DNA of 64,000 bases, from the NCBI GenBank assembly GCA_036272195.1, contig DATAZE010000031.1:5790-69789 (forward strand), written 5' to 3'. The DNA comes from DASXHY01 sp036272195. GTDB taxonomy: Bacteria > Verrucomicrobiota > Verrucomicrobiia > Limisphaerales > DASXHY01. The first letter of the stretch is position 1; each line of letters starts with the position of its first letter. The notes beneath the pieces are model-generated. The model was not told where the DNA came from. It saw only the letters and a program-made list of their open reading frames with translations, and did no database searches. This document shows positions 1 to 8,117 of the stretch, piece by piece. The position numbers and the translations under genes are program-made.

Positions 1-1291
1 CTTTCATTGCCAGGCTGTCCACGCTGGCGACCGGCGTCCATTCCTCATCTCGAATATCGCCCGGCGATTCATCGGCAAACCACCACCGGGAAATTTTATC
101 AACCTGTCCCAAGTACGTATCCAATAATTGACACGCGCTCGGAATATCATTTTTCTCAAAAGCGGCGTTCATTTTTTGGCGAAAATATTTTAGCGTTAGA
201 TCATTGGTCAAAGCCTCGCTGACTCGCGGGCGGAAAATCCATCCTTCCAGTAGCAACAGGTCCGTCCATCGCTGCGTGAGATACAGGCGTTGACCCAGAT
301 TATTCGTGTCCGTTGGCGTGGATAAGGAGGATTCCAATTGCCAGACTTGCTTGAGAGTTTCCGCATCGGGATAAGTCAACACTGCCGGAATCTGCCAGTG
401 GAGCATGCCGGAAGGCAATTCGCAAAGGCTGGCCTGACATGGTGCCGGCTCAGGGCTGCCAGCGGGTTCAGCCTTGATAAAAAGGTCCACTGGCAGCAAT
501 TCGTTGAAGTCAATCGCGGCGGGACTGCTGTATTCACCGTCGCGCCAACGGGTCCGAAGGGGCAAAAATCCAAAGCTGGATTTTGCGGTCCCACCCACGG
601 TCTTCCACGGTATTTTAAAAAAGGCGGTCCATTCATCAGCCCCCTTGGAAACGCTGACTTCAAACGCCCCCACGTCCCCGGATCGAACCCCCTGGTCTGC
701 CTGGGCGGCATCTTTCAAGACCCGGCTGCAGCCAAGTTTCAAGCCATCCGGCGTCGTCGCGAATTGGTAGCACGTTGGATTGGCGAGGTCCGGCTGGACG
801 AAGAAATCCACTTCATCGGGAAGCGGCGGCCAGGAATCCGATGCGCCAGGCGAACCCTGCATCGAATACCAGCTAGTCGCACGATTGGTATCGGGATAAG
901 TCTTGTCCGAAACGGGGAAGGCCATATCCCGTTCCTTGCAACGAAACACCACGAAGAGCGTGTCCTGATTATAAGTAATATGGCATTCAGTCGCCGTCAC
1001 CGGACGATTTTCACCGCCGGTACGGTAAAAGCGATCCAGCACAATCGTGTGCTCATGGTCAGCCAGCACGTCCTCCAATGAAGGAGAACCTTCCCAAGGC
1101 GACTTCAGGACAATCACGCTGGTTCCCCACGTTAGTTGTCTCTCCGGCTCCGCTCCCCAAACCGCTTTGCAATCGAGAAGGGCCATGAGCAACAGCACAA
1201 AGAGTGACAAAATCGTACTGATCAAAGGCTGGCTCGACTTGGAAATCGCCCGTTTGTTTCCGGGACTTGGGCGCGCAGACACAGAATTCAT
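1..1291 (-). CDS. Secreted CBM9-like carbohydrate-binding protein, C-terminus off the window
   Basis: An uninterrupted reading frame of 430 codons runs from an ATG at 1291 off the left edge. The N-terminus has Arg/Lys residues, then a hydrophobic stretch LISTILSLFVLLL and a likely cleavage site after AVWGA, so export is expected. Residues about 60-260 read like a CBM9/DOMON-type sugar-binding fold: small-residue beta strands, VFRCKERDM, DEVDFFVQPD, EWTAFFKIPWK and FGFLPLRTRW are typical of the family. The following 150 residues are more helical and not recognised. It lies 138 bases downstream of the regulator gene on the same strand, so it probably belongs to that sugar locus. No strong Shine-Dalgarno precedes the ATG. 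The family call is moderately sure; the substrate is unknown. Confidence 0.75.
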   Translation of the reverse strand, partial: MNSVSARPSPGNKRAISKSSQPLISTILSLFVLLLMALLDCKAVWGAEPERQLTWGTSVIVLKSPWEGSPSLEDVLADHEHTIVLDRFYRTGGENRPVTATECHITYNQDTLFVVFRCKERDMAFPVSDKTYPDTNRATSWYSMQGSPGASDSWPPLPDEVDFFVQPDLANPTCYQFATTPDGLKLGCSRVLKDAAQADQGVRSGDVGAFEVSVSKGADEWTAFFKIPWKTVGGTAKSSFGFLPLRTRWRDGEYSSPAAIDFNELLPVDLFIKAEPAGSPEPAPCQASLCELPSGMLHWQIPAVLTYPDAETLKQVWQLESSLSTPTDTNNLGQRLYLTQRWTDLLLLEGWIFRPRVSEALTNDLTLKYFRQKMNAAFEKNDIPSACQLLDTYLGQVDKISRWWFADESPGDIRDEEWTPVASVDSLAMK

Positions 1292-1429
1292 TAGCCGGAT
1301 GCTAGGAAGAAACAAATGGCCGGTCTATTCGTATTCTGAACAAACCGGTTGGCAATTTGAACTTCATGATTCGAATTGTCGTATTCTGTCAAAAATAAAA
1401 AAGCGTTCCTCCTGGCTTCCCCGGAACAT

Positions 1430-2425
1430 TCAAGTTGTCAGGCGATAAACGGGACGCTGTGTAAGAATGATGTGACGTGCATTGCCTGATTGGCTAGCCA
1501 GACGCCGTCGGATAGTCTCAATGGCGACGGATGTCATCTCGTCCCACTCGATGGCGATGGTCGAGAGGTGCAATTCCTCGGCCACGGGAGCGTTGTCATG
1601 GCCAATAATTGCCGGCCGTCTTATTTTTTGCGTCTCACAATGCAAAAGGAGAGCCTCGGCCAATCGGTCGTTGACACAAAAAATGCCGTCCTTTCCGATT
1701 GCCAATGCCCGCGCCGCCACCTTTGCTCCGTCTTCAAGATACCAGCCGCCCGCGCTTATCACCCGGCTTTTGGGCAGACAGGAAAGAAAACCGCGCACCC
1801 TGTTCTTGCTCCGTTTATCGGCTGCCGGCCCTGCGAGCACAAGAAACCTTCGCCCCCCCTGCACGTGTTCCCGGAGCGCCTCCGCGGCGCACACGCCCGC
1901 GGAAAAATCGTCGGTCGCCACGGCGTCAACCAAAGTCGCTGTCAAACCCGGCTCGGGACGGTCGTTGAGCAAAAGCGCGTAACGGCGGGCGGAAGCAGCT
2001 TCCGCCAGCAATGCCGGCACTTCCCAAAGGACTGGATAGTAATCAACTGACAAGTGGGAATTATTGGACGGCCAGCGAACCACATGCGGCACTTTGGCTT
2101 CCCGCAATCCTCGCTGAAGATGCTCAAGCAGGTTGGCGCCAAAACTTCCCGGCCGTCGCGCCCGGGCATGGAACCATAACTCGACTCCGCGCAAAAGCGG
2201 CCGCTGCCCGGCCACATACGTCCCGGAAGCAGCCCGGCGCTCCAGCAAGCCTTCGACGCTCAATTCTGTCACGACGCGGTGAGCGGTCTGATAGCTGACT
2301 CCATAGCGCTTCGCCAGCGCCCGGTTGGAGAGAAAACGATCTCCCGGCTTATGGAAGCCGTCCTTGATCCGGACGATCAGTTTGGTTTTCAGCAGGTTGA
2401 CTTTTTCGGTCCTCGGACGCGACAT
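1430..2425 (-). CDS. Transcriptional regulator, GntR-type HTH fused to LacI-type sensor domain
   Basis: A 331-residue regulator. Residues 1-70 form a winged helix of the GntR type (GDRFLSNRALAKRYGVSY, then a wing ending SGTYVAG). Residues about 78-331 resemble the periplasmic-binding-protein-like effector domain of LacI/GalR regulators, as in AraR. It should bind a sugar or sugar phosphate and release DNA. AAGGAAA lies just upstream of the ATG. The gene is divergent from the sugar operon that begins at 2630, and tandem repeats in the shared promoter are candidate operators. The domain call is secure; the ligand is not known. Confidence 0.85.
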   Translation of the reverse strand: MSRPRTEKVNLLKTKLIVRIKDGFHKPGDRFLSNRALAKRYGVSYQTAHRVVTELSVEGLLERRAASGTYVAGQRPLLRGVELWFHARARRPGSFGANLLEHLQRGLREAKVPHVVRWPSNNSHLSVDYYPVLWEVPALLAEAASARRYALLLNDRPEPGLTATLVDAVATDDFSAGVCAAEALREHVQGGRRFLVLAGPAADKRSKNRVRGFLSCLPKSRVISAGGWYLEDGAKVAARALAIGKDGIFCVNDRLAEALLLHCETQKIRRPAIIGHDNAPVAEELHLSTIAIEWDEMTSVAIETIRRRLASQSGNARHIILTQRPVYRLTT

Positions 2426-2487
2426 GTTTTCCTTTTCATTATGCTCGTTGTTGAAGCAAAAAATTCGAGCGGCAACGCTGCGTTTTA

Positions 2488-2519
2488 ATCATATCAGTTC
2501 ATCGGTTATCATACCAGTT
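2488..2519. promoter_or_regulatory. Tandem direct repeat in divergent promoter, candidate operator
   Basis: ATCATATCAGTT at 2488-2499 and ATCATACCAGTT at 2508-2519 match at 11 of 12 positions and are spaced 20 bases start to start, about two helical turns. They sit between the divergent regulator (start 2425) and the SDR gene (start 2630). The position suggests binding by the regulator at 1430-2425; this is inference. Confidence 0.45.
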
Positions 2520-2629
2520 GTCATACAAAGTGTTCAATTAAATTGACGAATACTTTTTTCCCATCCATGGTGGAGTATCTTGCAGACGGAATCATTTCCC
2601 ACGCATGTCACCGCCGGCTGTCTGACATC

Positions 2630-3439
2630 ATGAAACTGAGCGGCTCATCGAACCTGTTGGCCGGGAGGAAGCTCGTTGTCATCGGCGGGACGGCGGGCCT
2701 GGGCCTCTCGGCAGTCAAAGCGTTTGTCACGGCGGGCGCGCGGGTCCTGGCTGTCGGTCTGAAGCCAGAGAATGTGGCCGCAGCGCAGCGTGAAGTCGGC
2801 GAGGCTGCCACGATGATGTGTGGCGATGCCACTTGTCCGGACACTGCGGTCTCAGCGGTGGCAAAAGCCGTTGCGGAGTTTGGCGGAGTGGATGGTCTGT
2901 ATCACGTGGCCGGCGGCTCCGGGCGGCAGTATGGGGACGGCCCGTTGCACGAGATCAGTGACCAGGGTTGGGAAGCAACCTTGAAGCTGAACCTGACTTC
3001 GCTCTTTTATTCCAACCGCGCGGTCGTGCGCCAGTTCCTTGCGCAGGGCACAGGCGGGACGGTTTTGAATATGGGGTCGGTGCTGGGTTTCTCGCCCTCG
3101 CCGGCCTATTTTGCCACTCACGCCTACGCCACCGCGAAATGTGCGGTGGACGGCTTCACCAAAAGCTGTGCCGCGTTCTACGCGCCGAAAGGAGTCCGCT
3201 TCAATGTTCTTGCGCCTGGATTGACGGAAACGCCCATGGCGCAACGCGCCATCAACGACGCCACCATCCGAGCCTTTATCAAAACCAAACAACCGCTGGC
3301 CGGCGGGCGCCCCGGGCGCACCACCGATCTCGATGCAGCCGCGGTCTATTTCATGAGCGATGCTTCCAGCTTCACGACGGGACAAGTGCTGGCTGTGGAT
3401 GGTGGCTGGTGCGTAAGCGAGGGGCAGCTTCAGCCATGA
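2630..3439 (+). CDS. SDR family NAD(P)-dependent oxidoreductase
   Basis: A 269-residue classical short-chain dehydrogenase. The Rossmann glycine motif GGTAGLG is near the N-terminus, followed by VAGG (NAG-like motif), the catalytic Ser in NMGSVLG, and the YATAK Tyr-x-x-x-Lys pair. The C-terminus has GQVLAVDGGW, typical of the family. A longer reading frame opens at 2543, but the ATG at 2630 (MKLSGSS) gives the usual family length and leaves room for the promoter. It is the first gene of a seven-gene run, and its stop overlaps the next start (ATGA). It probably oxidises or reduces a sugar or polyol intermediate. Confidence 0.88.
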   Translation: MKLSGSSNLLAGRKLVVIGGTAGLGLSAVKAFVTAGARVLAVGLKPENVAAAQREVGEAATMMCGDATCPDTAVSAVAKAVAEFGGVDGLYHVAGGSGRQYGDGPLHEISDQGWEATLKLNLTSLFYSNRAVVRQFLAQGTGGTVLNMGSVLGFSPSPAYFATHAYATAKCAVDGFTKSCAAFYAPKGVRFNVLAPGLTETPMAQRAINDATIRAFIKTKQPLAGGRPGRTTDLDAAAVYFMSDASSFTTGQVLAVDGGWCVSEGQLQP

Positions 3440-4329
3440 AATACGCGCTTGGGATTGATATTGGAGGCGCCCGCATCAAAGCGCTGGCAGTAACTCCGCT
3501 TGGCCGCAAGCTGGCCGAGACTGCCACTGCGACCGGGGATGACGGAAAGAAAAACTGGATCATGAATGTGCGGCTGGCCAAGTCGCACATCGAGCAATCA
3601 CTGGGTTGCCTGCCCACGTGGATTGGCCTTGCTGCGCCGGGCCTGGTCGCAAATGACCAATGCTCGATCCGCTCCATGCCGGGACGTTTGCCGGGATTGG
3701 AAGGCTTGATTTGGCGGAAGTTTTTGAACTCCGCCGGGCCAGTGTCCGTCCTGAACGATGCGCAAGCCGCTTTGGCGGGCGAAGTGTGGCGCGGCGCGGC
3801 GCGAGGAGCGCAGAACGCAATTTTACTTACCTTGGGAACCGGCGTTGGAGGCGCGGCGCTCGTGGATGGACGCTTATTGCGTGGTCACCTTGGCCGCGCG
3901 GGACACTTTGGTCATATCTCCCTGGACCCCGCCGGCGGTTTGGACATTGCCCACACGCCGGGCAGCTTGGAGGATGCCATCGGCGAATGCAGCATCCGAT
4001 CGCGCTCACAAGGACGCTTTGCCTCCACCCGGGCCCTCGTGACTGCGAGCAACCGAAATGACCCCGCTGCCCGGCGGATATGGCTTGAGTCCGTGCAAGC
4101 ATTGGCCGCGGGAATTGCTTCGCTCATTAACGTGCTCGATCCAAAAATAGTCATCCTTGGCGGCGGCATCGCCGAGGCGGGCCCGGCTTTGTTCCGCCCG
4201 CTCAACCAATATCTGACCTCCTTCGAATGGCGTCCCCTCCGCACCCGCGTGGCCGTTGTTCCAGCCCGGCTCGGCGATTTTGCGGGCGCTTTCGGCGCGG
4301 CGTGGAATGCCCTCCATTTTCAGAAATGA
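3436..4329 (+). CDS. ROK family sugar kinase
   Basis: A 297-residue ROK-type protein. The phosphate-1 motif DIGGARIKA is at the N-terminus, the catalytic-base Asp is in LNDAQAALAGEVW, and the ROK signature appears as TLGTGVGGAALVDGRLLRGHLGRAGHFGHI across adjacent segments. The cysteine cluster CxCGxxGCxE that binds zinc in most ROK kinases is missing: the equivalent place reads DIAHTPGSLEDAIGE. It overlaps the SDR stop by four bases and is followed seven bases later by the SIS gene. The likely role is ATP-dependent phosphorylation of a hexose or amino sugar that the SIS protein then handles. A non-catalytic ROK is possible but the Asp is kept. Confidence 0.85.
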   Translation: MKYALGIDIGGARIKALAVTPLGRKLAETATATGDDGKKNWIMNVRLAKSHIEQSLGCLPTWIGLAAPGLVANDQCSIRSMPGRLPGLEGLIWRKFLNSAGPVSVLNDAQAALAGEVWRGAARGAQNAILLTLGTGVGGAALVDGRLLRGHLGRAGHFGHISLDPAGGLDIAHTPGSLEDAIGECSIRSRSQGRFASTRALVTASNRNDPAARRIWLESVQALAAGIASLINVLDPKIVILGGGIAEAGPALFRPLNQYLTSFEWRPLRTRVAVVPARLGDFAGAFGAAWNALHFQK

Positions 4330-4336
4330 ATTTATC

Positions 4337-5125
4337 ATGAACAACTCCTCTCCCGCTCAAACCTATCTCCAACGCTCGCGCGATCTGGTGGGCAAGGCCG
4401 AATCGCAACTCCCGCAAATTTATCAGGCGGCTGACTGGTTCGCGCAGAGCATTTTGGCCGGGCGCATGGTCCACGTTTTTGGTTCGGGGCACAGCCGGAT
4501 ACTGGTCGAAGAAATGTGGCCGCGCTACGGTTCGTTTCCGGGCTTCAATCCCATCGTCGAACTTTCCCTCACTTTTCACAATCTCGTCATCGGCGCCAAT
4601 GGGCAACGCCAGGCCATGTTTCTGGAAAACGTCTCAGGATTGGCCGAACGCATTCTTCGCAACTTCGCCCTGCGCCCGGCGGATTCGGCGCTCATCATTT
4701 CGTCAAGCGGCTGCAATCTCGTACCGGTGGAAATGGCGGACGGTTTTCGGAAGAAGGGCGTCAAAGTTGTGGCCATCGTCACGCGCCAACATTCCGAAGC
4801 CAGCCCGGCAAAGCATCCCGGCGGCAAGAAGCTTCAGGACTTTGCCGATTTGGTGCTGGACACCGGCGCGCCGGTGGGTGACGCAATGGTGGCCATTCCC
4901 GGCCTGGACGTGGCCGTATCGCCTGGCTCAACCATCGGCGGCTGTCTGCTTGTCAACGCCATCAAAGCCGAAGTGGCCGCACGTCTCACAGCGGCTGGCC
5001 AGCCGCCCAGGGTATTGACGGGAGCCGCAGTAGTCGGGATTGATCGCGCGGCCGAAATCTTTGAAGCCGCCTACGATGAACATGCGCATCGGATGGCGCG
5101 AATCTATGCCGAATCAGGCGCTTAA
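4337..5125 (+). CDS. SIS-domain sugar isomerase-like protein (UPF0309 type)
   Basis: A 262-residue protein starting MNNSSPAQTY. It contains a SIS (sugar isomerase) fold: FGSGHSRILVEE, IISSSGCNLVPVEMA and VAIVTRQHSEASPAKHPGGKKL match the phosphosugar-binding loops of the UPF0309 / AgaS-like group. A frame opening at 4256 overlaps the ROK gene, so the ATG at 4337 is preferred. With the ROK kinase just upstream it probably binds or isomerises the phosphorylated sugar made there. The exact reaction (isomerase, deaminase or etherase type) cannot be told from sequence. Confidence 0.82.
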   Translation: MNNSSPAQTYLQRSRDLVGKAESQLPQIYQAADWFAQSILAGRMVHVFGSGHSRILVEEMWPRYGSFPGFNPIVELSLTFHNLVIGANGQRQAMFLENVSGLAERILRNFALRPADSALIISSSGCNLVPVEMADGFRKKGVKVVAIVTRQHSEASPAKHPGGKKLQDFADLVLDTGAPVGDAMVAIPGLDVAVSPGSTIGGCLLVNAIKAEVAARLTAAGQPPRVLTGAAVVGIDRAAEIFEAAYDEHAHRMARIYAESGA

Positions 5126-5132
5126 TATTGCA

Positions 5133-6188
5133 ATGAAAACCAACCCTCTCCGCACTTCAGTCATCGGCAGCTATCCGTTTCCCGGGTGGCTGGATTTCGC
5201 TTCGCAAAACCTGGACCGCTTTGGTTCTTCCGACCTCGCTGAAGCCCAGGACGACGCCGTTATCACCACGTTGCACGATCAATTGGCCGCGGGATTGGAC
5301 GTTGTGACGGATGGCGAACAAACCCGCCTGGATTTCAACCTCTCCTTCTACGGTTACCTGGAGGGCATCCAACTGGAATCCTCATCACCCAGAAGATTTG
5401 GTCCGCCGGCGCACGATCAACGTGGCAAACATCAAGTGATCGCGGCGCTCCGCGCTCCGCGCGGGCTTGGCGCGGTCGAAGAATACAAGCGCCTGAAACG
5501 ATTATTCCAGGCGGGCAATCACGGATCACAGACCACGTTGAAAGCCAGTGTGCCGGGGCCTTATACCTTGAGCGGTCGGCTGCTTCCCAATCAGCAATAC
5601 CCGGATCGCTGGGCATTGACCGAGGCGTTGATACCGATCGTGCGAAAGGAACTTGAAGACCTTGTTTCCGCAGGTTGCACCGAGATCAGTGTGGATGAAC
5701 CTTCCATGAGCTGCTATGCGTACCGCGAGGACACGAAACGCTTTGTGGATATTTTTAACCGCACCGTCGAGCCGGTGGCTGGCCGGACGCGAGTCTGCAC
5801 GCATTTGTGTTTTGGGAACTATAAGGCACGCGCTGTGGGGCCGCGCCATCTGGCGCCCCTGTTCCCGGCCTTCCTTGATTTCAAATGCGATGAGATGCAC
5901 GTGGAGATGGCGAGCCGGGAGTTCGCGGAGGTTGAACTTATCGCGCAAATCGCCCGCCGGATGGATGTCGCCGTGGGCATCGTGGACGTAAAAAGTTATT
6001 ATATCGAGACTCCGCGCGACATAGCTGACCGCGTACGTTTATGCCTGAAACATGCCGCGCCGGACCGGCTCGTTTTTGCGCCCGATTGCGGCCTGAGCCA
6101 AACCGCACGCTGGGCTGCGAAACAAAAGCTGGCCAGCCTGGTGGAAGGCGTCAAGCTTGCGCGAAAGGAATTGGGCCTCGACAAATGA
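5133..6188 (+). CDS. Zinc-dependent methyltransferase of the MetE C-terminal family
   Basis: A 351-residue protein resembling only the C-terminal catalytic half of cobalamin-independent methionine synthase (TIM barrel). It opens with the family motif TSVIGSYPFPGW. The zinc ligands of MetE can all be seen: His and Cys in THLCFGNY, Glu in MHVEMA, Cys in FAPDCGL. The substrate-binding segment VTDGEQTR is also present. The N-terminal half of true MetE is absent, so a different methyl donor, or a lyase-type reaction, is likely. It sits inside a sugar operon, which is an odd place for methionine synthesis. Start at 5133 follows the SIS stop by seven bases. Confidence 0.82.
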   Translation: MKTNPLRTSVIGSYPFPGWLDFASQNLDRFGSSDLAEAQDDAVITTLHDQLAAGLDVVTDGEQTRLDFNLSFYGYLEGIQLESSSPRRFGPPAHDQRGKHQVIAALRAPRGLGAVEEYKRLKRLFQAGNHGSQTTLKASVPGPYTLSGRLLPNQQYPDRWALTEALIPIVRKELEDLVSAGCTEISVDEPSMSCYAYREDTKRFVDIFNRTVEPVAGRTRVCTHLCFGNYKARAVGPRHLAPLFPAFLDFKCDEMHVEMASREFAEVELIAQIARRMDVAVGIVDVKSYYIETPRDIADRVRLCLKHAAPDRLVFAPDCGLSQTARWAAKQKLASLVEGVKLARKELGLDK

Positions 6189-6189
6189 A

Positions 6190-7023
6190 ATGAAACCGGC
6201 CTTTCAAAAGGATGATACGCTGCTGGCCGACATCGCCCTTGCCCGGGCTGCAAACCGCGCCCGGTTATGGTGGCTGGGCCAAAGCGGTTTTCTCCTTTAT
6301 ACGCCAGACGGAACGATTCTTTTTGACCCGTATCTTTCTGATTCACTGACCAAAAAATACGCCCGCACCGACAAACCGCACCAGCGCCTCACCGAGCGCG
6401 TCATCGCCCCCGGCCGCCTGGCCGGCATTGACGTTATCACCAGTTCGCATAACCACACCGACCATCTTGACCCTGAAACGCTTCGGCCTTTATTCGCCGC
6501 AAATCCGCTGGCAAAGCTGCTCATTCCGCGCGCCAATCGTTCCTTCGTGCTGAAGCGGCTCAATGAAGCCGGGCAAATGCTGATCGAAGTGGACGCGGGC
6601 GAGCGCGTCACCGTGGCCGGAATCGAATTTCACGGTATTCCCGCCGCGCACAACACGGTCGAACGTGACGAATTCGGCCACTGCCGCTTCCTCGGTTATG
6701 TCGCGCGCTTGAATGGAATTACAATATATCATAGCGGCGACACGATGTTGCACGACCAGCTTGCCAGCCAGGTCAGCCCCTTCAAGCCTGACTTGGCGCT
6801 CGTGCCCATCAATGGCAACCACCCCGAACGGCGGGTGGCGGGCAACCTCGATGGGCGCGAAGCGGCCATGCTGGCTCATGACATCAGCGCCGACCTCGCC
6901 GTTCCCCATCACTTCGATATGTTTGAGTTCAACACCGCGCCGCCAGATGAGTTTGAATCCGAGTGCCGGCGACTGGGCCAGAGATGCCGCACGTTACGCA
7001 ACGGGGAGGGAATGGATTTGTAA
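6190..7023 (+). CDS. MBL-fold metallo-hydrolase, UlaG-like lactonase
   Basis: A 277-residue metallo-beta-lactamase fold protein of the UlaG (L-ascorbate-6-phosphate lactonase) group. Metal ligands: HNHTDH (HxHxDH), His in IPAAHN, Asp in HSGDT, and His in VPHHFDMF. The segment LVPINGNHPERR...GREAAMLAHD is typical of UlaG rather than glyoxalase II. The ATG at 6190 follows the previous stop directly. In UlaG the enzyme opens a sugar-acid lactone, so a cyclic sugar acid intermediate in this pathway is plausible. The substrate is not known. Confidence 0.82.
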   Translation: MKPAFQKDDTLLADIALARAANRARLWWLGQSGFLLYTPDGTILFDPYLSDSLTKKYARTDKPHQRLTERVIAPGRLAGIDVITSSHNHTDHLDPETLRPLFAANPLAKLLIPRANRSFVLKRLNEAGQMLIEVDAGERVTVAGIEFHGIPAAHNTVERDEFGHCRFLGYVARLNGITIYHSGDTMLHDQLASQVSPFKPDLALVPINGNHPERRVAGNLDGREAAMLAHDISADLAVPHHFDMFEFNTAPPDEFESECRRLGQRCRTLRNGEGMDL

Positions 7024-7034
7024 GCTCATAATGT

Positions 7035-8099
7035 ATGAAACTTCGTGTTGCGGGAATCAACTTCGATCATATGCACATGGGCGATCTGCTGCGCATGGTC
7101 TTCAACCACCCGCAGGCTGAGATCGTTGGAATCTGTGACGAGGAGCCAAAGCGGATGCAGCAGGCCATCGCCAACTTCAACCTCCCGGTCGAGCGCGTTT
7201 TTACAGACCTCGATGAGTGCATTGAAAAGTCGCGGCCCGACTTTGTCATCCTTTGCCCCGCCACGGCCCGGCACGCCGAATATGTCGAGCGGGTCGCGCC
7301 TCACCGTGTGCATATCCTGGTGGAGAAGCCATTCGCCGCGTCAGTGGCAGAGGCGGATCGGATGATTGCCATCGTGAAGAAGCATCGGGTGTTCCTCGGC
7401 ATCAACTGGCCGTTGCGCTGGTATCCGAGCCACTGCACCGCTCATCGCCTATTAACTGAGGGACACATCGGCGCACTGGAGGAAGTTCATTTCTACGGCG
7501 GCAATCGCGGTCCGCTCTGGCACAGAGCGGATAAAGTCGAAACCCTTCCGACGGCGGCTGAAAAAAGACGAAGTTGGTTTTACCAGCGCAAGCTGGGCGG
7601 CGGCTCGTTACTCGACTATCTGGGCTATGGCACGACGCTCGGCACCTGGTATCACAATGGGCGAAAGCCCGTTGAGGTCACGGCTGTGACGGACCTTCCC
7701 AATGGTTTGGAAGTGGACGAGCATAGCATCACCGTCGCGCGCTATGCCTGCGGCCTCTCAAAATTCGAAACGCGCTGGGGCACTTTCACCGATCCGTGGA
7801 CCCTTCAGCCTCAGCCAAAATGTGGCTTTGTGCTCAAGGGCACGGATGGAACGATCAGCAGTTACGATTACGATCCCGGAATCCGATCACAAACTCGCAA
7901 AAGGCCGGAAGGCGAAAATATTCCTGTGGACCGATTGAAACCACCCTTCCAAAATCCGATCCAATACTTTATTGATTGCCTCCAGCGGGACCAGCCGCCC
8001 GCAGGGCCTCTCTCGCCGAAAATCTGCCGCATTGGCCAGCAGATGGTGGACAGCGCCGTGTTGAGCGCCCGGCTCAAGCGCACCGTAAAATTAAAATGA
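7035..8099 (+). CDS. Gfo/Idh/MocA family oxidoreductase (first)
   Basis: A 354-residue NAD(P)-dependent sugar dehydrogenase. The Rossmann N-terminus reads VAGINFDHMHMGDLL, a variant in which the usual GxGxxG loop is replaced by GINFDHMH, followed by VGICDEEP. The EKPF motif with its catalytic Lys is at about residue 98. The C-terminal half is the alpha/beta dimer domain of the family. It begins 12 bases after the lactonase-like gene. Enzymes of this group act on myo-inositol, glucose, amino sugars or 1,5-anhydrosugars; the variant nucleotide loop leaves cofactor preference open. Confidence 0.87.
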   Translation: MKLRVAGINFDHMHMGDLLRMVFNHPQAEIVGICDEEPKRMQQAIANFNLPVERVFTDLDECIEKSRPDFVILCPATARHAEYVERVAPHRVHILVEKPFAASVAEADRMIAIVKKHRVFLGINWPLRWYPSHCTAHRLLTEGHIGALEEVHFYGGNRGPLWHRADKVETLPTAAEKRRSWFYQRKLGGGSLLDYLGYGTTLGTWYHNGRKPVEVTAVTDLPNGLEVDEHSITVARYACGLSKFETRWGTFTDPWTLQPQPKCGFVLKGTDGTISSYDYDPGIRSQTRKRPEGENIPVDRLKPPFQNPIQYFIDCLQRDQPPAGPLSPKICRIGQQMVDSAVLSARLKRTVKLK

Positions 8100-8117
8100 C
8101 CTGACGCACGCCGAAGC

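Noticed and set aside
338..1081. Plus-strand open frame of 247 codons at the left edge
   Set aside because: It lies over the minus-strand CBM9-like gene, whose translation shows a signal peptide and family motifs. The plus-strand frame has none.
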